Positions 1-7,851 of a stretch of 64,000 bases of DNA are shown here, piece by piece. The notes under the pieces are model-generated. The model saw only the letters and a program-made list of their open reading frames with translations. It was not told where the DNA came from and did no database searches. Each line of letters opens with the position of its first letter. Position 1 is the stretch's first letter. The DNA lies in NCBI GenBank assembly GCA_016125385.1, contig WGLV01000010.1, forward strand, positions 1 to 64,000, read 5' to 3'. The position numbers and the translations under genes were made by a program. Origin of the DNA: a bacterium (GTDB lineage: Bacteria > Hinthialibacterota > Hinthialibacteria > Hinthialibacterales > Hinthialibacteraceae).

Positions 1-141
1 ATGCACCTTTGGGGACTCGCGATTCAACCCAAGAATTTCTCCCGCTTCGTGCACCTCGCGTCCCAAAAGCAAACCATGCAAAAAATCAAAAACTCATTGC
101 ATCACGCTGTTTTCTATGCCCACGGATAGCCAAACTAAAGA

Positions 142-168
142 GGCCCGCTCGAACGAGCGGGCCTTTTT
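142..168 (+). terminator. Rho-independent terminator
   Basis: A perfect 10-bp stem (GGCCCGCTCG pairing with CGAGCGGGCC, AA loop) is followed by five T. It ends a plus-strand transcript that enters from the left edge, and the A-rich flank may let it also serve the LamG gene converging from the right. Frame 1 is open from base 1 to a TAG at 127-129, which could be the tail of that upstream gene, but nothing in it is recognisable. Confidence 0.8.
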
Positions 169-193
169 GCCGCCTCATCAGGACCAGAATCGA

Positions 194-1618
194 TTAGAAG
201 AGCGCCCAGTCTTTAACCGGCGCGGGGACGTCAACCATATCGAATTCATCCGGCGTCAGAACCGCGTTATGAATACGGATGCGGTCAATGTAGCCCTTGA
301 ATGGATTGATCGGGTTGTTGTTATTGGGATTGCCTTCCACGCCCACGTATAACGCGTTCCGTTCCAGCGCGAAATTCAAGCCGCCCGTGTATGGCAGCGT
401 CGCGCTGACTTCACCATCGACATAGAAACGGAACTCACCCGCCGGTTCGTCATGAACGACCGCGATGTGATGCCAACGGCCATCGTCAGGGATGGAAGAA
501 TCGTTGTCCGCGTCGAGAATTCCATACGTGGTCACGAAAACTTTGCGCGGATCGTTGGTAACTGAGAAGGAATAACCGCCTTCACCCGGAACACCATAGG
601 AGAAGATGATGCAACGGCTGTAAGGCAGTTCGTTGTATTTCACATACGCCTGAAGCGTGAATACCAGATCCAGATCGAGCTGGAAGGAATCATCCGGATC
701 GGGGACGGTGATTCGCGACGCCACGCCATTGAAATAAAGCGCATTGTCGCCCGCCATACCCGAAGGGCCATCCGACGTCCACTCCGGCTTGCTCTGAGCC
801 ACGGTAATTTCTTCATACGACACCATGTCCAGTGGATGAGAAGCCTGATTGACCGCCGGCATTTCATTGAAGTCATAATCAAGCAAGGTCGTATCGAGCG
901 GCGGTTTAGGATTGGCCGGGTCGGAGTCAAGCTGATCGGGAGTCAGAACCGCGTGGTGAACGCGAAGACGGTCGATCGAGCCGTGGAAGAAGCTGCCACC
1001 AGTCGAACCGCCGATAATCAGGTCGTTATTCTGAATAGCGCGAGATGCATTGGTGGTTTCGACGACTCCCATTTCGACGCCATCCACGTAATAAGTGATG
1101 CTGCTGCCCGCGTCCCAGACCGCGGCTACGTGATGCCAGGCGCCGGGTTCAATCGCCGCTTCTGAGAAGTAGTCAGCGATGCCGAAGTGGGTAAAAAGCA
1201 GGTTCCCGTTGCTGAAGCCGAACTTGTACGACGAACCATAGCGGTAAATGTCGACATTGGCGACCGGATAATCAACCACGTTAACCCACGCTTCGCTGGT
1301 GATCGGACCGTCAACCACATCGAGAAACGGGTTATCCGTATCCTGACCAAACAAAACCGAACTGGTTCCATTGAAGAAGGCTGATTTGTCGCCAGCCGCT
1401 CCGGATGGAGATTCATCGGTCAGGGTTACCAGGGCGTCCGGATTCGCGGCAAACCCGAAGGTTCCCGTGTGCTGGCCGGACAGGTCCATGACGCTTTCAC
1501 CCGAGCCTTCATCGAAATCAAATCCGATCAGGGGATCGGGTGTCTGTGCGGCGACGCTGAGCGTCACCAGACAAGTGAACAGGAGAAGGGCGAAGGGTCT
1601 GAAATCAACACCTTTCAT
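194..1618 (-). CDS. Secreted protein with two LamG (concanavalin A-like) domains
   Basis: A 474-residue exported protein. The ATG at 1618 was chosen because GAGAGG lies about eight bases upstream and the resulting N-terminus is a clean signal peptide (MKGVDFRPFALLLFTCLVTL, cleavage near SVAA|Q). Two LamG/laminin-G-3-like jelly-roll modules follow, roughly residues 30-235 and 245-465. Each starts with a DFDE or DFNE strand and contains the W-HHVA or W-HHIA strand, the YVDG hairpin and a closing IDRLRVH or IDRIRIH strand with VLTP-D. Such domains bind glycans or structure large extracellular proteins; there is no catalytic module, membrane anchor or sorting tail. It lies 115 bp downstream of a pseudopilin gene on the same strand, possibly co-transcribed. 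The secreted, carbohydrate-related assignment is solid; the exact ligand is unknown. Confidence 0.85.
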   Translation of the reverse strand: MKGVDFRPFALLLFTCLVTLSVAAQTPDPLIGFDFDEGSGESVMDLSGQHTGTFGFAANPDALVTLTDESPSGAAGDKSAFFNGTSSVLFGQDTDNPFLDVVDGPITSEAWVNVVDYPVANVDIYRYGSSYKFGFSNGNLLFTHFGIADYFSEAAIEPGAWHHVAAVWDAGSSITYYVDGVEMGVVETTNASRAIQNNDLIIGGSTGGSFFHGSIDRLRVHHAVLTPDQLDSDPANPKPPLDTTLLDYDFNEMPAVNQASHPLDMVSYEEITVAQSKPEWTSDGPSGMAGDNALYFNGVASRITVPDPDDSFQLDLDLVFTLQAYVKYNELPYSRCIIFSYGVPGEGGYSFSVTNDPRKVFVTTYGILDADNDSSIPDDGRWHHIAVVHDEPAGEFRFYVDGEVSATLPYTGGLNFALERNALYVGVEGNPNNNNPINPFKGYIDRIRIHNAVLTPDEFDMVDVPAPVKDWALF

Positions 1619-1733
1619 ACAAACACCTCTCTGCAGATAAAGTTTGCCGCCAGAGCAACATATTTCTGGCAACGGTACATCAAAACCACCAATTCATGTT
1701 TTGATTTCACCTAGGATTTTTTCAGCAATCAAT

Positions 1734-2348
1734 TTACCTCTGGCAACAACCTCCATAGGCGCGGTCGAGATGGCCCGGGCCGAAATAGTTGATATCGCCG
1801 TTGCTCACCAGACCATTCGTGGCATCGAAGCGCATTCCATATTCATTGGCTCGGTTGGGGCCAATACTGCGAATCTGAAAGAGGACTTTTCCATACGCCC
1901 AACGATCGTTCTGACCGCCCGCCCAGAGGTTCGGATACCCGCTCCAGATGTTGAAATCGGCGACAAGGGAGTCATACCCATCATCGCGAGGGGTTCGAGA
2001 CCACATGAAGTAACTGGGATCGAGCGCGTGGATAAAGTTGAAGCGGCCCGGTTCAGCCGGCGCGAAGGGATCGGGATTGATCACGGCGATATACGAAACC
2101 GGCGTGGTCAATCTCCAGAGTTCGTTGTTCTCGATACGGGAAGAACCGCGATCGACGAAGTAAGATTCAAACGCCAGGGCATAGGCGTTCTGATCGGCCT
2201 GGACGCGGGATATCTTCGCCCGGATTTGTGCGTTCAAGAAGTTTGGGACGGCGATAGCGGCAAGGATTCCGATAATGGCGACGACGATTAACAATTCAAT
2301 TAAAGTAAACCCTCGTAAGCCATTAGAAAAAGGCTTATTACAACACAC
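1734..2348 (-). CDS. Type II secretion / type IV pilin-like pseudopilin
   Basis: A pseudopilin of about 204 residues. It opens with a short basic leader ending in Gly, then the class III signal FTLIELLIVVAIIGILAAIA, with the prepilin peptidase site before Phe and the conserved Glu at +5. The NFLNAQ-RAK helix follows and then a globular head ending near a TNGLVSNGDI motif. The GTG at 2348 is preferred over the one at 2354 because GGAGG lies seven bases upstream of it. The same leader, helix and tail motif recur in the pseudopilin at 23485, so the two are paralogues from an expanded family. No secretion ATPase or secretin is present in the window. It would sit in the inner membrane and assemble into a pseudopilus or pilus; which machine uses it cannot be told. 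Confidence 0.88.
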   Translation of the reverse strand: MCCNKPFSNGLRGFTLIELLIVVAIIGILAAIAVPNFLNAQIRAKISRVQADQNAYALAFESYFVDRGSSRIENNELWRLTTPVSYIAVINPDPFAPAEPGRFNFIHALDPSYFMWSRTPRDDGYDSLVADFNIWSGYPNLWAGGQNDRWAYGKVLFQIRSIGPNRANEYGMRFDATNGLVSNGDINYFGPGHLDRAYGGCCQR

Positions 2349-2650
2349 GGTCACACCTCCGTATGCGGTGGATATAGTTCACTGTTGTATTATCAAGCTG
2401 TCGCTTGCGAGAAGGCCCCGGAATTAAAAAGTCAAATCAGAAGAATGTCGTTTTACTCATTCAGAAGGTCGCTTGTAATCGCCTCAGACCGGTCAAGAAT
2501 CAGGCCGTAAGGCGATACAACTATCTTTCTGAACCCATTTCACAAATATCAAATCATTTCCAAGATCGAATAAAAAATAATCCAGTTGCCTATTTATATA
2601 GGATTTTCCAGCAAAATCAAGAGTTCTTTTTGGCTAATTACAAATTAGGG
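2349..2650. other. Intergenic region upstream of pseudopilin, no gene seen
   Basis: About 300 bp of visibly AT-richer sequence between the response-regulator stop and the pseudopilin start; both genes are on the minus strand. It should carry the pseudopilin promoter. TTGATA and TATATC boxes are present on the minus strand near 2361-2390, but their spacing is only about 14, so I do not call a promoter. No convincing hairpin terminator was seen. Confidence 0.4.
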
Positions 2651-3334
2651 TTAAGGAATAAAACGATATCCCTGACGGTGGGCGGTGATGATGTGGCGCG
2701 GATTGTCGGGTTCATCCTCGATTTTCTGGCGGAGTTTGGCTATGTGGTTATCAACGGTTCGGGTGGCCGGAACATTAGTGTAGCCCCAGACCTGTTTCAG
2801 GAACTGTTCTCGGGTGACAATCTTTCCTTCATTTTCAATCAGCAGTTTCAGGATTTCAAACTCGCGGGAGGAGAACTCCAGTTCCCGATCGTTTCTGCGT
2901 GCGGTGAGATTGTCGAAATCGACGGCGAATTCGCCGAAGCGGTATTCATGCACCTGAAACTGATCGTCATGGTGAACGCGGCGCAGAATGGCGCGGATGC
3001 GCGCCATAAGTTCACGCAAGCTGAACGGCTTGGTGATGTAGTCATCGGCGCCGATCTCAAGGCCTTCGACCCGATCGGCCTCGGAACCACGCGCGGTTAG
3101 CATGATGATGGGCGTGGTGGAGCCCGCTTCCTTGAGTTTGCGGCACACGTCGATGCCGTCCATGCCGGGCAGCATCAGATCGAGCAGGATCAGGTCGAAC
3201 TCCTCTTTTTGAGCGAGGCGCAACCCTTCGATTCCGTTTGACGTGGTGACGACGTCATAGTTATCGAATTCGAGATTGTCCTGAAGCCCGCGGCGCATAT
3301 CGGGCTCATCTTCCACGATTAAAATCCGGGGCAT
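2651..3334 (-). CDS. OmpR/PhoB-family response regulator
   Basis: A full-length 227-residue two-component regulator. The receiver domain (residues 1-120) has the acidic pocket EDE at 8-10, the phospho-acceptor Asp52 in LLDLMLPGMDG, Thr in MLTAR and Lys in TKPFS. The C-terminal winged helix (about 130-227) carries the OmpR hallmarks SSREFEILKLL and TRTVDNHIAKLRQKIE, ending in GYRF. It should bind DNA as a phosphorylated dimer. No histidine kinase adjoins it, so it is an orphan here; the two kinases in the window lie more than 30 kb away. The short open frame immediately upstream at 3338-3532 has no family features. Confidence 0.95.
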   Translation of the reverse strand: MPRILIVEDEPDMRRGLQDNLEFDNYDVVTTSNGIEGLRLAQKEEFDLILLDLMLPGMDGIDVCRKLKEAGSTTPIIMLTARGSEADRVEGLEIGADDYITKPFSLRELMARIRAILRRVHHDDQFQVHEYRFGEFAVDFDNLTARRNDRELEFSSREFEILKLLIENEGKIVTREQFLKQVWGYTNVPATRTVDNHIAKLRQKIEDEPDNPRHIITAHRQGYRFIP

Positions 3335-3513
3335 GGCTCAGACCCCACCATTCAAGTGTGTGAGCAACCATCTCAGAGTCATCGGATCGTATCCTGCCAT
3401 AGATTCAGCCAGAGCCTCAATATGAATGTAGCGCGGCGCCAGCAAAAAAGACAACTTTTTACATGATGGAATTATAACCGATTTCGCTAGCGCACGGCGT
3501 TTATTTCCATGGA

Positions 3514-4329
3514 TCAGCGATACAGCGCCCAATGAGGAGTCCTGGAAAGCGGCAAGCAGTATTCTTCGGTTGAATAGACCGCTTTAACATCGACCACGGC
3601 ATTCATCCGAATCACGAATTCGCTCAAACCTTCCTCGGTTTCGCCGCCCCAGTCGTACGTGTAACCCAACCGCGTCCACGGGTACCCGTCAGCGCCATAA
3701 GACGACGCCTTCAGCGAATCAAACCAGTCCCGATACGCGGGATCAACGCCGGGGGGAAATTCGAAGGACGAGCTGACGCCATCAATCGATGGGTCCGGCG
3801 CGGGGCGGAAGAGATCGGCTGGGTCGACCCAGAATTCAACGATCAGCGTCTTGCCATTATGCGGAGGCAGCCCCAGGAGTTGCTCAAGACGAAGATCGAG
3901 CGTTTGCGGCGCGAGCGCATGATTGACGCAAAATTCACGCAGTTGTGGCGCGGCGGTAACCCAGACGTCGCGGCTGGCGAGATACGCCCCGTGAGGCGAT
4001 GCGGAACGCTTGCGGATTGTGTTCATCAGAGTGGGAGTAAAGCGCAGACGGCGGCCAATGTAATCACCGTAGCCGGTCCATGAGGTCCATGTGATCATCA
4101 GGACGCGCGGCGGGGTGAAGGCGTCGTTCCAGGTCAGAGAAGGATTCGAGTACGTAATCGCGATCAGGTCATGAACGGCATCCGATGGTTCGGCGACGCT
4201 GGCGTCAGCGACGGCGGCGTGAAAAGCAGACCAGAGTTCATCATCGGACGCCTGCGGCCAGCCGGGCGACGGTTGAACGGCCAGCGATAATAATAGCCAG
4301 ACCGCGTACACAGCGAAGCGTTTTTTCAT
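3514..4329 (-). CDS. Secreted protein of unknown function
   Basis: A 271-residue exported protein that I do not recognise. The ATG at 4329 was chosen because GGGAGA lies nine bases upstream, and it gives a compact signal peptide (MKKRFAVYAVWLLLSLAV, cleavage near the WPQA region). In-frame ATGs at 4335 and 4350 are possible alternatives. The mature part is rich in Trp, Tyr, Pro and Asp, has two Cys, and shows no transmembrane segment or known catalytic motif. It may be co-transcribed with the response regulator downstream, 180 bp away on the same strand. Gene reality is well supported by length, leader and codon use; function is open. Confidence 0.7.
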   Translation of the reverse strand: MKKRFAVYAVWLLLSLAVQPSPGWPQASDDELWSAFHAAVADASVAEPSDAVHDLIAITYSNPSLTWNDAFTPPRVLMITWTSWTGYGDYIGRRLRFTPTLMNTIRKRSASPHGAYLASRDVWVTAAPQLREFCVNHALAPQTLDLRLEQLLGLPPHNGKTLIVEFWVDPADLFRPAPDPSIDGVSSSFEFPPGVDPAYRDWFDSLKASSYGADGYPWTRLGYTYDWGGETEEGLSEFVIRMNAVVDVKAVYSTEEYCLPLSRTPHWALYR

Positions 4330-4550
4330 CAGCATACTTCTCCCTGACATCGAAGTTCAAAACAAACAGGATCGATAGTCCGCGTTATACTAAGGGTTTC
4401 TGAACCACGCTGAAAAGTGGTATAAAATACGGACTGATTTCTGATTCATGCCGCGCGAACACCATCAAACGCCATGAAGACATCGCTCCCGGCGCGGAGG
4501 GCGCTTTGATTGAGAGCCGCATCAAAACCAATGAGAGGGAATGAACCATC

Positions 4551-6452
4551 ATGTTGAAACTGAGTGGATTCGGGGACGAGATCGCCGAGAATTTTGAAAC
4601 GCAATTGCGTGAAATGCGCAAGATGAACCTGAACTACATCGCCCTGCGCAACCTGTGGGGCGTGAATATTCTCAATCTGAACCCCCGTCAGAAAAAGAAG
4701 GCGAAAGACCTGTTGCGCAAATACGGGATGGGCGTGTCGGAAATCGGTTCCCCGCTGGGCAAGGTGCTCATCACCAGTTCATGGAAAAAGGAATGGGCGC
4801 GTTACATGAAGGCGGTTGAAATGGCGAAGTACTTCAGCTGCCCGCGCATCCGCATTTTTTCGTTCTATTTTCCGAAGGGACACGCACCGGAACAGCATCG
4901 CGCGACGGTGATCAAACGGCTGAAAGAAATGGCCGACTTCGCCGAACAGGAAGGCGTCATGCTTTTGCATGAAAACGAATCCAACATCTACGGCGACACC
5001 GGTCTGCGATGCAAGGACCTGGCGGAGGCGGTAAACTCGCCCAATTTCAAACTGATTTTCGATCCAGCGAATTACGTAACGGATGGTTCGAAGCCGTTTT
5101 CGCAATGGTTTGACATGCAGAAGGATCAGATCGTTCATCTGCATATCAAAGACCGGCGATTCGATGGAACGTTCACCCCCGCCGGGCAGGGCGACGGCGA
5201 GTTTCCCGAACTGATCCGGGAACTGGTGAAGCGAGGTTTTTCGGGCTTCGCCACCATGGAGCCGCACCTGGCGCGCGGCGGGCAGTTTTCAGGCTTTTCG
5301 GGTCCCGAGCCATTCGCTGAAGCGGTCAAAGCGATTCGTCAAGTCTGCGATCAGGAAGGCATGCCGACGCGGCAAATCAGGATCGGCGTGGTGGGGATGG
5401 GCTTTATCGGCAAATTTCACTGCGACGCGATGAAAGACGCGCCCGAAGCGCATCTGGTCGCCGTGGCGGACGTCAAGAAGGTTCCCAACCTGCGGAAGGC
5501 GCAGGATGAATTCAACGTGATGGCCTATAACAAGGTCGAGCCGCTGATCAAACGCAGCGATATCGACGCGATCACGCTGGGCGTCCCCAGCGGGCTGCAC
5601 GGGGAGATCGCCATCAAAGCGGCCGAAGCGGGCAAGCACGTTCTGACGGAAAAACCGATCGAAGTCACGCTGCAAAAAGCGGATGCGATGATCGAAGCCT
5701 GCCGCAAGAACAAAGTGAAGTTAGGGGTTATCTCGCAACGGCGCTGGGACGCCGGCATGAAGGAACTGAAACAGGCGGTGGATGACGGCTTTTTGGGCGA
5801 TCTGGTGTTAGGCGACGCCTATGTGAAGTGGTATCGGACCCAGCAGTATTATGACAGCGGTGCGTGGCGCGGAACCTGGGAACTGGATGGAGGCGGCGCA
5901 CTGATGAATCAGGGCGTGCATACCGTCGATTGCTTCCAGTGGGTGATGGGCCCCGTAAAAAGCGTGACGGCGCAAACCGCGCGGCTGGCGCACGAACGCA
6001 TCGAAGTGGAAGACGTGGCGCAAGCGTTGATTCAATTTAAAAACGGCGCGATGGGAACGATCATCGCTTCGACGGCGGTGTATCCAGGCATGGACGAGCG
6101 GCTGGAAATCTCGGGGACCAAAGGCACGATGGTGATGACGAAAAGTTCGATCACCACGCGCGAAATCATCGGCGAGAAGAAAAAAGAAGACGGCGCCATC
6201 ATCGAACGGGGCAGCGGCGCCGCCGATCCGCAGGCGATCACCAATGAAGGGCACGTCGCACAGATTCGCGACTTCTGCCAGGCGATCGTTGAAAACCGGG
6301 AGCCGATGATTAACGGTGAAGAAGGACGCCGCCCGCTGGAGATCATTCTTGCGGTGTATGAATCGGCGCGCACCGGCAAGACGGTGAAGCTGCCGCTGGG
6401 CGGTAAAACCCGTAAAAGCACTACAAAAAAAGCGCGCCGCAAAAAATCCTGA
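4551..6452 (+). CDS. Sugar phosphate isomerase/epimerase fused to a Gfo/Idh/MocA oxidoreductase
   Basis: A 633-residue two-domain enzyme. Residues 1-270 form an AP-endonuclease-2/xylose-isomerase-like TIM barrel with the expected metal ligands Glu141 (HENE), Asp171 (IFDPANY), His198 (HLHIKD) and Glu237 (TMEPH). Residues 275-615 form a Gfo/Idh/MocA dehydrogenase with the NAD(P) fingerprint GVVGMGFIG at 279-287, the EKP motif at 367-369 and the C-terminal beta-sheet domain. A lysine/arginine-rich tail ends the protein. The two activities are usually encoded by adjacent genes in sugar or inositol catabolism, so fusion suggests substrate channelling: oxidation at a ring carbon and isomerisation of the keto sugar. 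There is no signal peptide, so it is cytoplasmic. The gene is monocistronic, with a terminator 30 bp downstream. The substrate cannot be read from sequence. Confidence 0.92.
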   Translation: MLKLSGFGDEIAENFETQLREMRKMNLNYIALRNLWGVNILNLNPRQKKKAKDLLRKYGMGVSEIGSPLGKVLITSSWKKEWARYMKAVEMAKYFSCPRIRIFSFYFPKGHAPEQHRATVIKRLKEMADFAEQEGVMLLHENESNIYGDTGLRCKDLAEAVNSPNFKLIFDPANYVTDGSKPFSQWFDMQKDQIVHLHIKDRRFDGTFTPAGQGDGEFPELIRELVKRGFSGFATMEPHLARGGQFSGFSGPEPFAEAVKAIRQVCDQEGMPTRQIRIGVVGMGFIGKFHCDAMKDAPEAHLVAVADVKKVPNLRKAQDEFNVMAYNKVEPLIKRSDIDAITLGVPSGLHGEIAIKAAEAGKHVLTEKPIEVTLQKADAMIEACRKNKVKLGVISQRRWDAGMKELKQAVDDGFLGDLVLGDAYVKWYRTQQYYDSGAWRGTWELDGGGALMNQGVHTVDCFQWVMGPVKSVTAQTARLAHERIEVEDVAQALIQFKNGAMGTIIASTAVYPGMDERLEISGTKGTMVMTKSSITTREIIGEKKKEDGAIIERGSGAADPQAITNEGHVAQIRDFCQAIVENREPMINGEEGRRPLEIILAVYESARTGKTVKLPLGGKTRKSTTKKARRKKS

Positions 6453-6480
6453 GTTTGCTGATTGTTTCGATCTGATAAAA

Positions 6481-6511
6481 CCCATCCAGGTTATGCCCGG
6501 ATGGGTTTTTT
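6481..6511 (+). terminator. Rho-independent terminator
   Basis: CCCATCC pairs with GGATGGG across an 11-nt loop and is followed by six T, 30 bp after the isomerase-oxidoreductase stop. Confidence 0.8.
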
Positions 6512-6633
6512 ATCCGCATTCACCCCAATTTGAATGCCAAAACACAAAAAGTTGTTCTATACTGAATCAGAACAATTTTCTTTTATGATTCATGGCCGTT
6601 TATCGCGAATTTCCGTCGAGGCATCGGGCATCC

Positions 6634-7776
6634 ATGAAACATCAACATCCCATCCAGCGGATACTTCACGTCACGCACGAAACGGGATGGCGCGGCGGCG
6701 AGCGCCAGTTGCTATCGCTGATCATGCGGCAGAAAGAACGGGGCCGCAGCGTGGGGCTGGCGGCGCCGCCGGGCGCGGAAATCTGCCGCCGGGCGATAGA
6801 AATCGGCGTCAAAGTATTCACCGTGGCCATGCGATCGGATCTCGACCTGGTTTCCGCCTGGACGCTGGCGCGAATCATCCGCCTGCATCATCCCGAGGTG
6901 ATTCACGCGCACAGCGGCCGTTCGCACGCCGTGTCGGCGCTGGCGCGAGCCATCGCGGTGTGGCGGGCGCCGCTGGTAACCTCGCGGCGTGTTTCTTTCC
7001 CGCTGAAGACGAACTGGCTTAACCGGATGAAATACCGCTCGGCGGACCGGTATCTTGCGGTGTCGCACGCGGCGGCGGAAGCGTTGTACGCGGCGGGCGT
7101 CGACTCTAACAGAATCGATCTTGCGCCGGACGGCGTCGATCCAGCCCTTTTCAGAGAGAGCGTGAGCATCAATCTACGGGAGGAATTCCAGATTCCCGAC
7201 GGCGCGTTCATCATCGGCAACGCGGCGCATTTCGACGACGTAAAAAACCAGACGATGATCGTGGAAGCGGCTCCAGCGATTTTGCAACGGGCGCCGCACA
7301 CGGTGTTCGTTCTGCTTGGCGAGGGAGAAAGTCGCGATGCGGTCGTGGAGAAAGCAAAGACGTTGAATGTGGACGCGAGCTTCCGCTTTCCGGGATTTCT
7401 GGACGCGATCGGGCGTTTTTACGCCACGATCGACCTCTATGTGATGGTCTCACGCGAGGAGGGATTGTGCAGTTCGATTCTGGAAGCGCAGGCCTTCGGC
7501 AAAGCGATCGTCGCGACGGAAGCCGGCGGGATTCCCGATATCGTGCGGGATGGCGTGAACGGAAGACTGGTCGGCGTAAACGACGCTGAAGCCTTTGCGA
7601 ACGCGGTGGCCGAACTGATCGAAAATGAAGCATTGCGGCGGCAGTTCGGAGCCGCGGGACGCGCACAGGTCGTAGATGGATATACGGCGGACGCCGTCGC
7701 CGAAATCACTCAGGCGTGTTACCAGAAAGCGTATCGGGAAAAAACGAATTTAATCGAGCCGGATAAGCAAGAATGA
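6634..7776 (+). CDS. GT4-family glycosyltransferase
   Basis: A GT-B fold glycosyltransferase of about 380 residues. The N-terminal half carries the glycine-rich acceptor-side motif GWRGGERQL and a SGRSHAVSA segment. The C-terminal half has the donor-binding Rossmann domain with PDGVDP, VLLGEGE and the E-x7-E signature EEGLCSSILEA, then AGGIPDIV. These are the marks of retaining group 1 transferases that add nucleotide-activated sugars during lipopolysaccharide or exopolysaccharide synthesis at the cytoplasmic face. The ATG at 6634 was chosen because it matches the usual family start; an upstream in-frame ATG at 6592 would add 14 residues. No other glycan-assembly genes adjoin it, and the next gene is convergent. 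Confidence 0.9.
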   Translation: MKHQHPIQRILHVTHETGWRGGERQLLSLIMRQKERGRSVGLAAPPGAEICRRAIEIGVKVFTVAMRSDLDLVSAWTLARIIRLHHPEVIHAHSGRSHAVSALARAIAVWRAPLVTSRRVSFPLKTNWLNRMKYRSADRYLAVSHAAAEALYAAGVDSNRIDLAPDGVDPALFRESVSINLREEFQIPDGAFIIGNAAHFDDVKNQTMIVEAAPAILQRAPHTVFVLLGEGESRDAVVEKAKTLNVDASFRFPGFLDAIGRFYATIDLYVMVSREEGLCSSILEAQAFGKAIVATEAGGIPDIVRDGVNGRLVGVNDAEAFANAVAELIENEALRRQFGAAGRAQVVDGYTADAVAEITQACYQKAYREKTNLIEPDKQE

Positions 7777-7851
7777 GCCTGATGGCGCTTCACCCCCGCC
7801 TAGCCTCTCTCGTCTTTTCCATCGAACCGCGATTCGTCCGCAAGTCGAATC

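Noticed and set aside
1-129. Open frame 1 from the window edge to a TAG, as the tail of an upstream gene
   Set aside because: Position before a terminator is suggestive, but the 42 codons show no recognisable feature and other frames are also open.
1644-2291. 215-codon plus-strand frame opposite the first pseudopilin
   Set aside because: Antisense of a well-supported pseudopilin with no features of its own.
2405-3100. 231-codon plus-strand frame opposite the response regulator
   Set aside because: It is the antisense shadow of a clear OmpR-family gene; the first part lies in the AT-rich intergenic region.
3338-3532. Open frame of 64 codons just upstream of the response regulator
   Set aside because: No ribosome site, family features or coding-like composition; it overlaps the end of the secreted-protein gene and is better read as leader sequence.
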